NCBI GenBank assembly: GCA_963921195.1
Contig: OY992536.1
Span: 229,932,023-229,996,022 of the forward strand
Source of the DNA: Pegoplata infirma
Taxonomy: Eukaryota > Arthropoda > Insecta > Diptera > Anthomyiidae
Length of the DNA stretch: 64,000 nucleotides
Reading direction: 5' to 3'
The position numbers and the translations under genes were made by a program. The notes under the pieces are model-generated. The model was not told where the DNA came from. It did not search any database and worked only from the letters and a program-made list of their open reading frames with translations. Positions 10,646-20,718 of this stretch are shown one piece after another. How positions within the stretch are numbered: the stretch's first letter is position 1; each line of letters opens with the position of its first letter.

Positions 10646-11711
10646 TATACTTTCCTATTTCCCAGAAAAACTTTTAAACTTGAACCACGCTTTGCACATA
10701 TCTGCAGGAAACACACGCTCACGTACACTAACACACACCTAGTAAACGGAAACTACTATGTATTTTTTTTTGTGTGTGTTAAAAGAACGAAAATTGTTTT
10801 AAAAGAATTTGTTAGAAAAAAAGTTTAAAAATGTAAAATTCATACTAAAAGATTGGAAAAATGGTAAAATTTTTTTTTTGTTAAATTTAACATGATAAAA
10901 AGTGTGTGTGTGAGAGGTAGAGTAAACTGAGCAATGCAAGGACAAACAGGCGTCATACTTTACAGTTTTTTTAAAGATTATGGGGGAAACAAATTACAGA
11001 GATGAATTGCAAAGGTGACGACAGGCTACAGAAATCTAGGCTGGCGACTTTGTGGTTACAGGAAGGGGTTACTAAGCACATCCCTCTTCAAGCAAGTTTA
11101 GGTTTTGTAAAAATGTTGACGAAAAAAACTTGTAACTTGTAACTTTTTTTGTTTGCTACCTCCTATTTGACAAAAATTCCTAGTCATTTTACAAGCTTTT
11201 TACCAATAATTTTGTAGTTTTACAAGGTTTCTACTAATAATATTGTAAATTTCCAAATTTTTTTACACGATAAAATTTACAAGGAAGTTTCGTAACTTTA
11301 CTAGATTTTTTAGATTTTGCTACCTCCTATTTTGCGAAAATTCCTAGTAATTTTACAAGCTTTTTGCCAATAATTTTGTAATTTTACAAGCTTTTTACCA
11401 ATAAAATTGTTAATTTACAGTTTTTTTGGCGCAATAAAAATTACAAGGAATTCTCGCGAACTTACTATTTTTTTTTGTAAAATTATCTTGGAAATTTGTA
11501 AAATTACAAAAACAATTGTAAAATTACAAAAAAAAATGTAAATTTCGATCGAAATTTGTTTGTTAAAAATCAAGGAAAACTGTCAAATATTGGTAAAATG
11601 GGATTACGAGACTTTTCCTAGTAATTTGACAAAGTTTTTTTTTGTGTGCAGGGATTTTCAACAGATTAACCGACATCTCTGGTTATTTTTCGGCAGAAGC
11701 GAAGAAATGTG
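10646..11711. other. AT-rich non-coding DNA with repeated ATTTTACAAG motifs
   Basis: From about 11100 to 11640 short segments such as AATTTTACAAGCTTTTT and CCAATAATTTTGTA recur irregularly. No coding support. Confidence 0.45.
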
Positions 11712-12420
11712 TACACTCAAAAAAAAAAGTTTGTAAAATGACATAAAATCCCCGTGATTTAACGGGGCAGGTTTTGTAAAATATGTACTAGCAAGAATCC
11801 CCGTAATGTTACGGGGATAATTTGTAAATTGATTTAACAAAAGAAAATGTAAATTTACAATTTTTTCTGTAAAATATTAACTTCGAGGTGAACATTTTTT
11901 TTTTGGAAATTTACCAAAAAATTGGTAAATTTACAAAACAAAATTGTAAACTTACAGAAAAAGGTTGTTATTTTACAAAGAAAAAATAGAAAATAAAAAA
12001 AAATAAATTGTAAATTAACTAGTTATTTGGTTAAACTACTGTTTTTACCTCAAAAAAATATTAAAAAACACGTATATTTACAATAAAAATTGTAAATTTG
12101 CAAAAACAAGTTAAAATTTACAAAGCAAATTGTAAACTTACAAAAAAAGTTGTAAATTTACAAAATAAAGTAGAAAATCAAAAATCAAAATTGTAAATTT
12201 ACAAATTGTTTGGTTAAACTACTGTTTTTTATGGCAAAAAACTTGTATATTTACAATAAAAAGTGGTAAATTTACAACTTTTATTGTATATATACCATTT
12301 TTTCTTATTTTTTGCAGTAAAAACAGTAGTTTAACCAAATAATTTGTAAATTTACAACATTGTTTTTGTATTTTCTACTTCATTTTTGTAAAATTACAAC
12401 ACTCAAAATATTTTGTAGGC
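11712..12420. repeat. TTGTAAATTTACAA-rich block with two small hairpins
   Basis: Begins with TA-CACTCAAAAAAAAAA. Two compact GC-rich hairpins lie at 11750-11767 (CCCCGTGATTTAACGGGG) and 11799-11816 (CCCCGTAATGTTACGGGG). From 11840 on, the palindromic word TTGTAAATTTACAA and variants recur many times. Non-coding. Confidence 0.55.
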
Positions 12421-12728
12421 AAAAACAAATGAAAAAGACATTTAAAACCAGTGAATAAACAATTGAAAACCATCCCTGTAATTATTCATTTATTTTAACA
12501 AACACCAACATTTTTTTTACTGCTGACAAAATTTTCTAAAATAATTTACATAAACATTAAAAAATTACGTTTTTTTCATTCATTTTTACCAACAAATTTG
12601 AAAAAAATAACCTGCGAAAACATTAAAAATTAATGATAGTTCTGTTATTTTTACCAACAAATTCCAAAAAAAAAATTTTTTACAATTTTCTATTGATATA
12701 TTTTTTTAAAAATTTTTAATAAAATTTT
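12421..12728. other. AT-rich non-coding DNA
   Basis: Nothing recognisable. Confidence 0.4.
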
Positions 12729-12795
12729 GGGGAATCGAGCCCGCAATCAACTACATTCTGGCCAGACACTCTACCCATCGTGCCAAAGTCACTTG
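12729..12795 (-). other. tRNA-like sequence with box A/B
   Basis: Minus strand: TGGCACGATGGGTAGAGTG resembles a box A region and GCGGGCTCGATTCCCC a box B with a GGG/CCC T-stem core; AATTTTATTAAAAATTTTT follows. The acceptor stem does not close. Probably a decayed tRNA or tRNA-derived repeat. Confidence 0.55.
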
Positions 12796-13170
12796 ATACA
12801 AACATGTTTTTATATTTCTATAAATAATTTTTTGAATTTTTTTCTACAAAAAAATAACCTACTTGTGTAGGTAAAAACTAATGATATCTCATTAAAAAAT
12901 ACCAACAATTTAAAAAAAAAATTACTTACACAATTCATTAAAAATTTAAAGAATAATCAGTAGTTTTTACTTACAGAACAAAAATAAATGACTTTAAAAA
13001 TTAAATGTTAACGAAAGTCTTTATATTTTAGTTTGTTATTTTTGAAACAAAGTACAGAAGAAGTCATAAATAAAAACTGAACATTAAATAAATGTTTTTT
13101 CTTTTAAAAACGACTAAACGGAAAACTTTTTAAATAAACTACAAACAGTTAACGACATAATTTTTTTAGG
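12796..13170. other. AT-rich non-coding DNA
   Basis: Nothing recognisable. Confidence 0.4.
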
Positions 13171-13945
13171 CATATCGCTTTAACTTAGTTTAAACGGGAG
13201 TTTAATTAAACTTTATAAAAATAAAACCAAGTTTAACCAAGCATTCTGTTTTTCAGTTCAAGTTTAGCAAATGTCGACTAACGCGGAATTGCCATACCAA
13301 ATGCCACATTTCCAATTAGAATAGTTGCCATCATCGCACATTTTTTCGAATAAAATACCTCAACATGGCAATACTAACCAGTATATTTGAAAATCAGAGG
13401 TGTTTTTTGACATTTTTGTACCTTAGTTTAACTCTTCATCATTGGTGAGTTAAACTTAAAATAAACCACATCTCAAAAACAGAATTCGTGGTTTTAACTC
13501 AGTTTAAACCTAAAACTAATAAATTTTACAACTCAAAAACTCAGCCTTAGGCTGCGTTTTTGACATATCGCTTTAACTTAGTTTAACCGGGAGTTTTATT
13601 AAACTTTATAAAAATAAAACCAAGTTTAACCAAGCATTCTGTTTTTCAGTTCAAGTTTAGCAAATGTCGATTAACGCGGTATTGCCATAACAAATGCCAC
13701 ATTTCCAATTAGAATAGTTGCCATCATCGCACATTTTTTCGAATAAAATACCACAACATGGCAATACTAACCAGTATATTTGAAAATCAGAGGTGTTTTT
13801 TTTGACATTTTTGTACTTTAGTTTAACTCTCCATCATTGGTGAGTTAAACTTAAAATAAACCACATCTCAAAAACAGAATTTGTGGTTTTAACACAGTTT
13901 AAACCTAAAACCAATAAATTTTACAACTCAAAAACTCAGCCTTAG
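13171..13945. repeat. Tandem duplication, 393-bp period, two copies
   Basis: CATATCGCTTTAACTTAG starts at 13171 and again at 13564; the copies (13171-13552, 13564-13945) are about 97% alike by eye. Each has partly complementary ends (AGTTTAAACGGGAGTT near the start, CTCAGTTTAAACC near the end), and the junction holds ACTCAGCCTTAGGCTGCG. This looks like two end-to-end copies of one MITE. Non-coding. Confidence 0.9.
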
Positions 13946-14286
13946 TGTGTAAGCTTACAGAGTTTTCTTTGTTAAATGGTGCTTTATTTAACCAATATTT
14001 TACTAGAAACTCTGTAAATTAACAGTTTTTTTTGTCCAAATTATTTTACAGAGTTTTATAGTAAAATTACCAAGAAATGTTACTAGCTGGAAAAGTATGG
14101 TGTACTCTATTAAATTAGGAGATTATTTCTGTAGTTTAACACAGTAACAATTTTTTAGTGTATCAATCTTAACCTCACTTCAGACTTTCAACTTTTTTGT
14201 CTCTTACATTATTTTGCAAGGGTTATCATTTGGAATTGCAGGCGCAAATGAAGTAATTTGCTTTTTCTGTTTCGGAGACGTGCCTA
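13946..14286. other. Non-coding DNA with an inverted piece of the 1606-2440 repeat
   Basis: Bases 14165-14230 are complementary to the start of the family seen at 1609 and 2130 (CTTACATTATTTTGCAAGG). The rest is AT-rich, with GTTTTCTTTGTTAAATGG and TAAAATTACCAAGAA segments. Confidence 0.5.
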
Positions 14287-14540
14287 AAGGCTGAGTTAGG
14301 CACCCGTAACCGTAAACTAGCGTAGCGTAGCGATCAAAATCAAATAGAAAATCACGAAGACGTCTGCAAAGAAGAATAACTCAGCCTTAAAGGCTGAGTT
14401 AGGCACCCGTAACCTTAAACTAGCGTAGCGTAGAGAGTTTTTCGTTATATGAGAACAAATGAGAGCAGTTATTCTTCTTTGCAGACGTCTACGTGATTTT
14501 CTATTTGATTTTGATCGCTACGCTACGCTAGTTTACGGTT
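14287..14540. repeat. Fold-back repeat: two direct left ends and one inverted end
   Basis: AAGGCTGAGTTAGGCACCCG begins at 14287 and again at 14390. The first copy runs through TAAACTAGCGTAGCGTAGCG and GACGTCTGCAAAGAAGAATA to 14389. The inverted partner runs 14470-14540, ending GCTACGCTAGTTTACGGTT. The joint at 14379-14400 (ACTCAGCCTT-A-AAGGCTGAGT) is itself palindromic, so a complete and a partial MITE sit end to end. Confidence 0.85.
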
Positions 14541-14780
14541 GGAAACTGTTAAAATTTATTCTGTAGAAACTATAAATATTCACATATATAAAAAACAATT
14601 TCAATTAACAAGACAAACCGACATTTAAAATCCTACTGATGATAACACTAACTGGAGTGTTTGAAAACGGTATAGGAATACCAGAAATGTCTACAATTTT
14701 TAGAAATTAAATTTTTCTTCTGCATTTTTTCAACTTGAACCCTTATAACAAATATTATTAGAGCCCGAGCTTGATCTGTA
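14541..14780 (+). repeat. Third copy of the dispersed repeat of 1606-2440
   Basis: Shares GGAAACTGTTAAAATTTATT, ACTATAAATATTCACATAT, GGAGTGTTTGAAAACGG and GAATACCAGAAATGTCTAC with 2230-2440 and 33740-33990. Confidence 0.75.
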
Positions 14781-15811
14781 CTTACAGAAAAAACACAAAT
14801 AAATGACATAGATTTTAGTAAAAATTTTAATTTTAGCAGAAAAAAATCGTTTTCCGATTATTTTACCGAGTTTTTCTTTTGAGTGTAGGATAGGATTCGT
14901 ATATTATACTCAAGCATTTTTTTCGGTGTAGGTATATCTGATTTTGTTCGTGATCGCCATTTCAACAGAAAGACATCTTTAATTTCTTTATTGGGAGGAG
15001 GCGAAAAAATGTGTAGTATACTTCAAAACGCTTAATAAGTTAGCATTACTTTTTTAAGCATGCTTGTTGCAACAGCTTCAAATTTTATTTGTGGCCTATA
15101 GCCAGACGTACTAATTGTGTTTATTAGTAAGAACAAGTAAATATTTTCATAAAAAATCTTTGTTAAACATTTGCAATGTTTGCCATTAATTTTAGTTTCT
15201 CAACTTCCGTAAAAGTTTTGAAACGTAAATTTTTCCCACATTTTTTTTTTAGCAAAATTAATAAAAAATCCTTAAAACGTTATTAAATGATTATTTTAGC
15301 AGTTTTAAACTTAAGATTTTTTTTTGTGTTGTTTATGCGTTCTTAACTCTTGACATTATCCTGTATTTCTCTCGAACATAATAGTTTGTTGTATAATAGG
15401 GGAAGAACAAAATAGAAAAAAGTTTATAATAAAATTTCTCGAACTCAAACTTGATGTTTTTTTTTTATTTGTTGGTCAAATTGTTTAAAAGTGTCACAAT
15501 AAATTGCAAAACATGTTATCTTTGTAATAGATTTATGGTTTAAATTTTTACACAAAAAAATAAAATCTTAAAAATTTATAAAAAAAAAAATAAACTTCAT
15601 ATTTGACACATGCATGTAATAAAATATTATTTAGTAAATTTATATTATGGGGAATCTTTTTTATGCATATTGAAGACATTTCACTGTAAATGTATGGGTT
15701 TGAAATTGCATTTTCTGCTAAAAATCTAGTTTGGGCGATCCATTTTAAAATGCTCCTCGATTTAAAAAAGGAATTTTTTTGCTCCTCGGTACAGAAAATC
15801 TAATTGTGGTT
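14781..15811. other. AT-rich non-coding DNA
   Basis: Contains TTTTGAGTG-TA at 14877-14887, a candidate right end of a CACTCAAAA-type element. No coding support. Confidence 0.45.
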
Positions 15812-16523
15812 TATATAGAAAAATGTCCCAGAATCTGAGAAATTTTTTTATATAGAAAAATCTCTCAGAATCTGCGAAATTTTTTTATATAGAAAAATCT
15901 CTCAGAATCTGAGAAATTTTTTTATATAGAAAAATGTCTCAGAATCTGAGAATTTTTTTTATATAGAAAAATGTCTCGGAATCTGAAAAATTTTTTTATA
16001 TAGAAAAATGTCTCTGAATCTGAGAAATTTTTTTATATTGAAAAATGTCTCAGAATCTGAGAAATTTTTTTTATAAAGAAAAATGTCTCAGAATCTGAGA
16101 AATTTTTTTATATAGAAAATGTTTCAGAATCTGAGAAATTTTTTTATATAGAAAAATGTCTCAGAAACTGAGAAATTTTTTTATATAGAAAAATGTCTTA
16201 GAATCTGAGAAATTTTTTTATATAGAAAAATGTCTCAGAATCTGAGAAATTTTTTTATATAGAAAAATGTCTCAGAATCTGAGAAATTTTTTATATAGAA
16301 AAATGTCTCAGAATCTGAGAAATTTTTTTATATAGAAAAATGTCTCAGAATCTGAGAAATTTTTTTATATAGAAAATGTTTCAGAATCTGAGAATTTTTT
16401 TTATATAGAAAAATGTTTCAGAATCTGAGAAATTTTTTTATATAGAAAAATGTCTCAGAATCTGAGAATTTTTTTATATAGAAAAATGTCTCAGAATCTG
16501 AGAAATTTTTTTATATAAAAAAA
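15812..16523. repeat. Satellite of about 37-bp units, left half
   Basis: About 19 copies of a unit built from TTTTTTTATATAGAAAAATG and the perfect palindrome TCTCAGAATCTGAGA. The array is interrupted by the BEL element and continues at 30749, in the same orientation. Unit variants are mostly single substitutions and T-run length changes. Confidence 0.95.
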
Positions 16524-16783
16524 TGTTGGGGGGGATGTGGGTAAAAATTGAAATAAAATATTTATCACAAACAAATGAAAATAAAAACAACGGGTATTAG
16601 TTTTGTAATCAAAAATATTTGAGCGCTTTATTAAAAACGTACCTTCGGGTGTTCGGGTTCTTGATATTATATTTCTTTTCTATTTCTTTTGACATTTCAT
16701 ATGTTTAGTACAAATTCATAGTTGAGTATAAAAAGGTATAAAACTTAAAACTACGCTTAACATTAGGGTGACCAGCGTAGACA
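16524..16783 (-). repeat. 3' LTR of the BEL element
   Basis: Starts (minus strand) TGTCTACGCTGGTCACCC and ends CATCCCCCCCAACA. An AATAAA signal lies at 16627-16632 on the minus strand, and TTTTTATACTC about 45 bases into the LTR could serve as a TATA region. Sequence matches 30489-30748 throughout by eye. Confidence 0.95.
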
Positions 16784-16797
16784 TCCCGCCCCCCTTG
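16784..16797 (-). promoter_or_regulatory. Polypurine tract of the BEL element
   Basis: On the minus strand AAGGGGGGCGGGA abuts the 3' LTR, as expected for the plus-strand primer of reverse transcription. Confidence 0.8.
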
Positions 16798-17000
16798 CAG
16801 GAATGCAAAACAAGGAGGCACAGGAGCTAAGTGGACAGAGATCAATTCATAACAATTCAAAAGTTATTTACATTTCAAAGGTTAAATAGGAGTAATAAAT
16901 AAAAAAAAACAATAAAAAAAAAAAAATAAAAATAAAATGGGAAAACAATAAAATAAATAAAAAAGAATAATAAATAAATAAAAAAAAATAAAAGCAGATC
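16798..17000. other. 3' untranslated region of the BEL element
   Basis: A/T low-complexity DNA (aataaataaa runs on the plus strand) between the last ORF and the polypurine tract. ORFs here are low complexity. Confidence 0.6.
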
Positions 17001-17609
17001 TCACATGCGTCCTGAATGGACGTTGATGACGATTGTTGCTGGTGTAGTTGAGGAAGAAGGCATAACATTTGTAATGGCCTGGTTTTGACTGCATTTGCAT
17101 TGACAGGATGTAGTGTTGTTTGTTCTGGTTTGTATTGAGTTGCGTTGACCACGTTTCTTGTTCCGTTTGTTGATGCTGGAGTTGTTGTTGTTGCTAGTGT
17201 CGTTGTTGTTACTGTTGCTGTTGTGACTGTTGCTGTTGTGACTGTTAGAGTTGTTGCTGCGATTATTGTTGTTGCTGCGGTTATTGTTGTTGCTGCGGTT
17301 ATTGCCTCTTGCCCTCTTGTTGGGAAAATGGAGCATGGTATTGTGTTCTGCCAAACACTCGAGACAACGATCACGGCAGCGGCACTCCCTTAAAAAGTGA
17401 TGACCCAGACAATTAACACACAGACGAAGACGCTTTACCTCAGCTAAACGACGATACGGGTTCAGTTTACGGAAAACGGCACACTTTTTTATGGGGTGAT
17501 CTTTTTTACACAACCCACATTTTGTAGAGGTCACTTTAACAGCCGACAAGTTGTCAGGAATCTCTCCTTCAGCGCGTTCCGCAGTAAGCCGACGTGGTGG
17601 TGCAGACAT
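17001..17609 (-). CDS. Extra zinc-knuckle ORF downstream of pol (202 aa)
   Basis: A separate ORF in the place where env lies in retroviruses. From the ATG at 17609 it encodes a short acidic/basic leader and then, at about residues 30-95, a cysteine/histidine module: CGLCKKDHPIKKC, CVNCLGHHFLREC, CRDRCLECLAEHNTMLH. Spacing matches the zinc knuckles near the C-terminus of the BEL gag in this same element (residues 329-392 of the 22330-25227 ORF), but the residues differ widely. The rest is Asn/Ser-rich, encoded by trinucleotide runs. No signal peptide or membrane segment, so it is not an envelope protein. The ATG is immediately preceded on the minus strand by a pyrimidine tract and TTTTCGCAG, an excellent splice acceptor. 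Inference: a nucleic-acid-binding accessory protein made from a spliced RNA. Confidence 0.7.
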   Translation of the reverse strand: MSAPPRRLTAERAEGEIPDNLSAVKVTSTKCGLCKKDHPIKKCAVFRKLNPYRRLAEVKRLRLCVNCLGHHFLRECRCRDRCLECLAEHNTMLHFPNKRARGNNRSNNNNRSNNNNRSNNSNSHNSNSHNSNSNNNDTSNNNNSSINKRNKKRGQRNSIQTRTNNTTSCQCKCSQNQAITNVMPSSSTTPATIVINVHSGRM

Positions 17610-17645
17610 CTGCGAAAATAAACAAAAACGAGAAAAAAAAAAAAA
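17610..17645 (-). promoter_or_regulatory. Candidate 3' splice acceptor before the accessory ORF
   Basis: On the minus strand a 14-T run, CTCG, TTTTTGTTTATTTTCG and CAG sit directly against the ATG at 17609. The frame is open upstream only for a T-rich artefact. The matching donor was not located; it should lie in the leader or early gag. Confidence 0.6.
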
Positions 17646-17659
17646 AACAAACAAACGAA

Positions 17660-18469
17660 TTAGTTTTGCTCGGTGTTAGGAAGTAGAACGAGTTTAACAA
17701 TAGGTCTCTTAAGAACTCCGTTGGAGGTTTTTACGTCAACAACTCGTACTTTAGAATCGGGACCAACATAAACCTTGTCGACTCGTCCAAGCTTCCATTC
17801 ATGAGGCGGTAAATTATCTTGTCGGACAACAACTAAATCGCCGACAGCATAATCACGTTCAGGAAATTTCCACTTATTTCTTTTGTGAAGCTCAACCAAA
17901 TACTCATGTTTCCAACGAATAGCGAAAAAGTGGTGCAATACCTTTAGCTTCTGCCATCTTTTGACATAGCTCAAAGAATCCTTCGATAGGTCAGGTTCAG
18001 GAGGGGAAAGAATTGCACTGCCAACTAAAAAGTGGCCAGGTGTAAGAGGATTTAAGTCTGACGGGTTATTTGTCATTGGACTTAGGGGTCGAGAATTCAG
18101 ACAAGCCTCTATTCTTGCCAACATAGTAGAAAATTCCTCATACGTGAATTTCTGTGAGTGGGAGACCTTTTTTAAATGAGTTTTAAAACTCTTAACACCA
18201 GCTTCCCAAAGACCGCCCATGTGTGGAGCACCTGGGGGTATAAAATGCCATTCAACTTGTTGAAAAGCATTTTCCGAAACAAGTTGTCTCTTGACGTCAA
18301 GAAGAAACTGGTGCTGATTTCTTTTCAAAACGTTCGCTGCTCCTCCGAAGGAGGTTCCATTATCAGAGTAAAGATCTGAAGGACAACCGCGACGTGAGAT
18401 AAAGCGGGTAAATGCAGCGAGAAAGCAATCGGTGGATAAGTCACTTGTAGCCTCAATATGTATGGCTTT
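17660..18469 (-). pseudogene. BEL integrase core (3' part) and C-terminal domain
   Basis: Second part of the interrupted integrase. Reading from the LINE insertion point, the frame is open to a stop at 17660. It holds the catalytic DNG motif of the rve core (DNGTSFGG) and the third catalytic residue in HMGGLWEAGVK. It then has the C-terminal domain typical of BEL/Pao (PLTPGHFLVG, then WKLGRVDKVYVG and VRVVDVKTSNG), which resembles DUF5641. About 270 codons. Its 5' neighbour in the element is at 20719, across the LINE; alone it has no start and is presumably not translated. Confidence 0.9.
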
Positions 18470-20644
18470 CTATTTGGCTACGTCCCGGAACCTTGGAGAG
18501 AGGTAAAAGTGGTATTTATACCTAAGGCAGGGAAGAAATCTGAACAACTGGCTAAATCATATAGGCCAATTAGTCTCAGCTCATTCTTCCTTAAAACTAT
18601 GGAGAAACTATTGGACTGCTTTATCAGAGAAACCTGTTTGAATAGCAAACCGATACATAGGTTTCAATTTGCATATCAACCGGGTAAATCTACTGAAACT
18701 GCAGTCCATCATGTTGTCAAAACGATTGAAAAGGCCATAGAAGCAAAACAAATTGCCCTCTGTGCCTTTATCGATATACAAGGAGCTTTCGATAATACAT
18801 CATATGATGCCATTAGGAAAGCTATGATAAGAAAGGATATTCCTAGGCTTATAATAAACTGGACTCTGGAGATGTTAACATCCAGAGTGATTACGTTTGA
18901 TCTTGGCGGCACATCTATGACCATCAACGCAACAAGGGGATGCCCACAAGGTGGTGTATTATCACCTTTGCTGTGGACTTTGGTCATAGATGAGCTGCTC
19001 GAGGAACTTAATAGCTCTGGTTTTAAGACCTTCGGCTACGCTGACGATCTTGTTATTGCCGTTTCTGGCTGGCATGAGCCGACTATCTCGGACCGCATGC
19101 AACAAGCTCTCGATATGACTCAAAATTGGTGTCAGTCAAAGGGGTTATCAATTAACCCATCCAAGACTATACTAGTACCGTTCACTAGGAAAAGAAAATT
19201 AAAACTTACCATGCCAACTTTGAATGGCATAACTATAGGATTTTCAGATGAGGTTAAGTACTTTGGAATTACATTGGATAAATCCTTGTTATGGAACCAA
19301 CATCTAAATAATTTAACCATAAAGGCCACAAGAGCTACCTATGCCTGTCAGAGACTTTTTGGGAAAACATGGGGACTGAAACCGCACATGATTTTCTGGT
19401 CTTTCAACACTATTGTGAAACCTATGCTAACATACGCTGCTTTAGTATGGTGGCCCAAGGTGGAACAAAGTACAGCCAGAACTATATTAGATAAAGTCTA
19501 CAGACTCGTCTGCATTGGCATTACCGGTGCTGGCAAAACATGCCCAACTTATGCCATCGGGGCCCTACTTAACATTCCACCATTACACATTTCTGTAATG
19601 GAGAATGCATTAAAAAGCGCCCTAAGGCTGACGGAACTTGGTAACATGAAGGAAGGTGACTTACGGGGACATTTGAGAATTGCAAAATTCTTCATTGATG
19701 ACCCTATTTTGAAGGTCATGGACAGAATTTTACCGACACAAGTATTTATTAGAAACTTTGACACTAAAATCCTTGAACGGAACGTGTGGTCAAACATGAC
19801 CTGGGACCCAGAACCAAATTCCATAATATGGTATACGGACGGGTCCAAGCAAACCAATAAGGATACAGGGGCGGGGATATTCGGACCAAATTTCCAACGC
19901 GCTCTACCCATGGGGAAATCCCCATCAATTTTCCAGGCGGAACTATATGCCATTCATGTATGTGTAACCGAATGTCTTCGTAGGAAAACAAATGGTTCCC
20001 ATATATACATAATGTCTGACAGTCAGGCTGCACTAAAAGCTCTCATAGCTTATGAGGTGACATCCGGACTGGTCATGAACTGCATTGAGTCACTTAACGA
20101 ACTAGGACGACATAACGACCTGACACTCGTATGGATCCCAGGACATGAGGGTCACACGGGAAACGAACGCGCTGACTGTTTGGCAAATTGTGGTGCCAGG
20201 CGACCCTTTATTGGCCCTGAACCATTCTTTGGTTTGCCATCGGGACATGTTAGGGAAAGACTCAAAATATGGAGTGAATCTAAGTTCATGGAACATTGGA
20301 ACTATTGCGCTGGGCAGCGGCAGGCAAAAAGATTCATAATTCCATCCAGCACTGTATCTAAACGATTACTGTCTTTAGACAAAAGGGATCTTCGAATCCT
20401 AACGTCCTACCTAACTGGACATTGTAACCTACGTTACCAACTTAGGAAGAAGAATCTATCTGACACGGACACGTGCAGATTCTGCGAGATAGAGGAGGAG
20501 ACAGCAGAACATATACTTTGTACATGCCCAAGACTGACTGGTAGAAGACTTCAACATCTAGGGGGACACTTAATATCTCCGACCGACGTGTGGAACTCTC
20601 TGCCAAATAGGATTCTTGGCTTTATTAAAAGCCTGAACATTTAG
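18470..20644 (+). CDS. LINE RT-RNase H polyprotein fragment
   Basis: Open for 724 codons from the truncation point; the Met at 18458 lies in the BEL sequence and is not the element's start. RT motifs: SYRPISLSSFFLK, AFIDIQGAFDN, GCPQGGVLSPLLW and the catalytic FGYADD (Asp-Asp near 19040-19048). An RNase H domain follows with WYTDGSK, MSDSQAALKAL and WIPGHEGHTGNERAD. The C-terminus has TGHCNLRYQL and a CRFCEIEEETAEHILCTC zinc-like motif. RNase H plus this C-terminal Cys/His motif places it with LOA/I-type LINEs rather than Jockey. No frameshifts seen, so the insertion is young. Confidence 0.88.
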   Translation, partial: LFGYVPEPWREVKVVFIPKAGKKSEQLAKSYRPISLSSFFLKTMEKLLDCFIRETCLNSKPIHRFQFAYQPGKSTETAVHHVVKTIEKAIEAKQIALCAFIDIQGAFDNTSYDAIRKAMIRKDIPRLIINWTLEMLTSRVITFDLGGTSMTINATRGCPQGGVLSPLLWTLVIDELLEELNSSGFKTFGYADDLVIAVSGWHEPTISDRMQQALDMTQNWCQSKGLSINPSKTILVPFTRKRKLKLTMPTLNGITIGFSDEVKYFGITLDKSLLWNQHLNNLTIKATRATYACQRLFGKTWGLKPHMIFWSFNTIVKPMLTYAALVWWPKVEQSTARTILDKVYRLVCIGITGAGKTCPTYAIGALLNIPPLHISVMENALKSALRLTELGNMKEGDLRGHLRIAKFFIDDPILKVMDRILPTQVFIRNFDTKILERNVWSNMTWDPEPNSIIWYTDGSKQTNKDTGAGIFGPNFQRALPMGKSPSIFQAELYAIHVCVTECLRRKTNGSHIYIMSDSQAALKALIAYEVTSGLVMNCIESLNELGRHNDLTLVWIPGHEGHTGNERADCLANCGARRPFIGPEPFFGLPSGHVRERLKIWSESKFMEHWNYCAGQRQAKRFIIPSSTVSKRLLSLDKRDLRILTSYLTGHCNLRYQLRKKNLSDTDTCRFCEIEEETAEHILCTCPRLTGRRLQHLGGHLISPTDVWNSLPNRILGFIKSLNI

Positions 20645-20718
20645 GGCACCCTTTTTAGGCTGCACAATAGATCTTTCTGGTCGCAGTGCATAGGGCCTCT
20701 TTAATCTAATCTAATCTA
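18470..20718 (+). mobile_element. 5'-truncated LINE (LOA/I-like, RT and RNase H) inserted in BEL integrase
   Basis: Flanked by ATGGCTTT at 18462-18469 and 20719-20726, the target duplication. The 3' end carries a (TAATC)n tail, a normal LINE feature. Orientation is opposite to the BEL element. The endonuclease and first ORF are missing: the copy begins in the middle of the RT domain, so it is a dead-on-arrival insertion with an otherwise open frame. Confidence 0.92.

Noticed and set aside
15812..16523. CRISPR-like regular repeats
   Set aside because: The units are contiguous with no unique spacers and lie in a eukaryotic genome; this is a satellite.
16868..17374. Second minus-strand ORF with Thr-rich and hydrophobic parts, resembling a membrane protein
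   Set aside because: It is another frame of the same trinucleotide repeats followed by A/T low-complexity DNA. The zinc-knuckle frame is the plausible one.
17145..17393. Plus-strand Val/Ala-rich ORF
   Set aside because: It is the antisense of the trinucleotide-repeat Asn/Ser tract of the BEL accessory ORF.
18458..18469. Met start of the 728-codon LINE ORF
   Set aside because: The ATG and next codons belong to the BEL target sequence; the LINE begins at 18470 in the middle of its RT.
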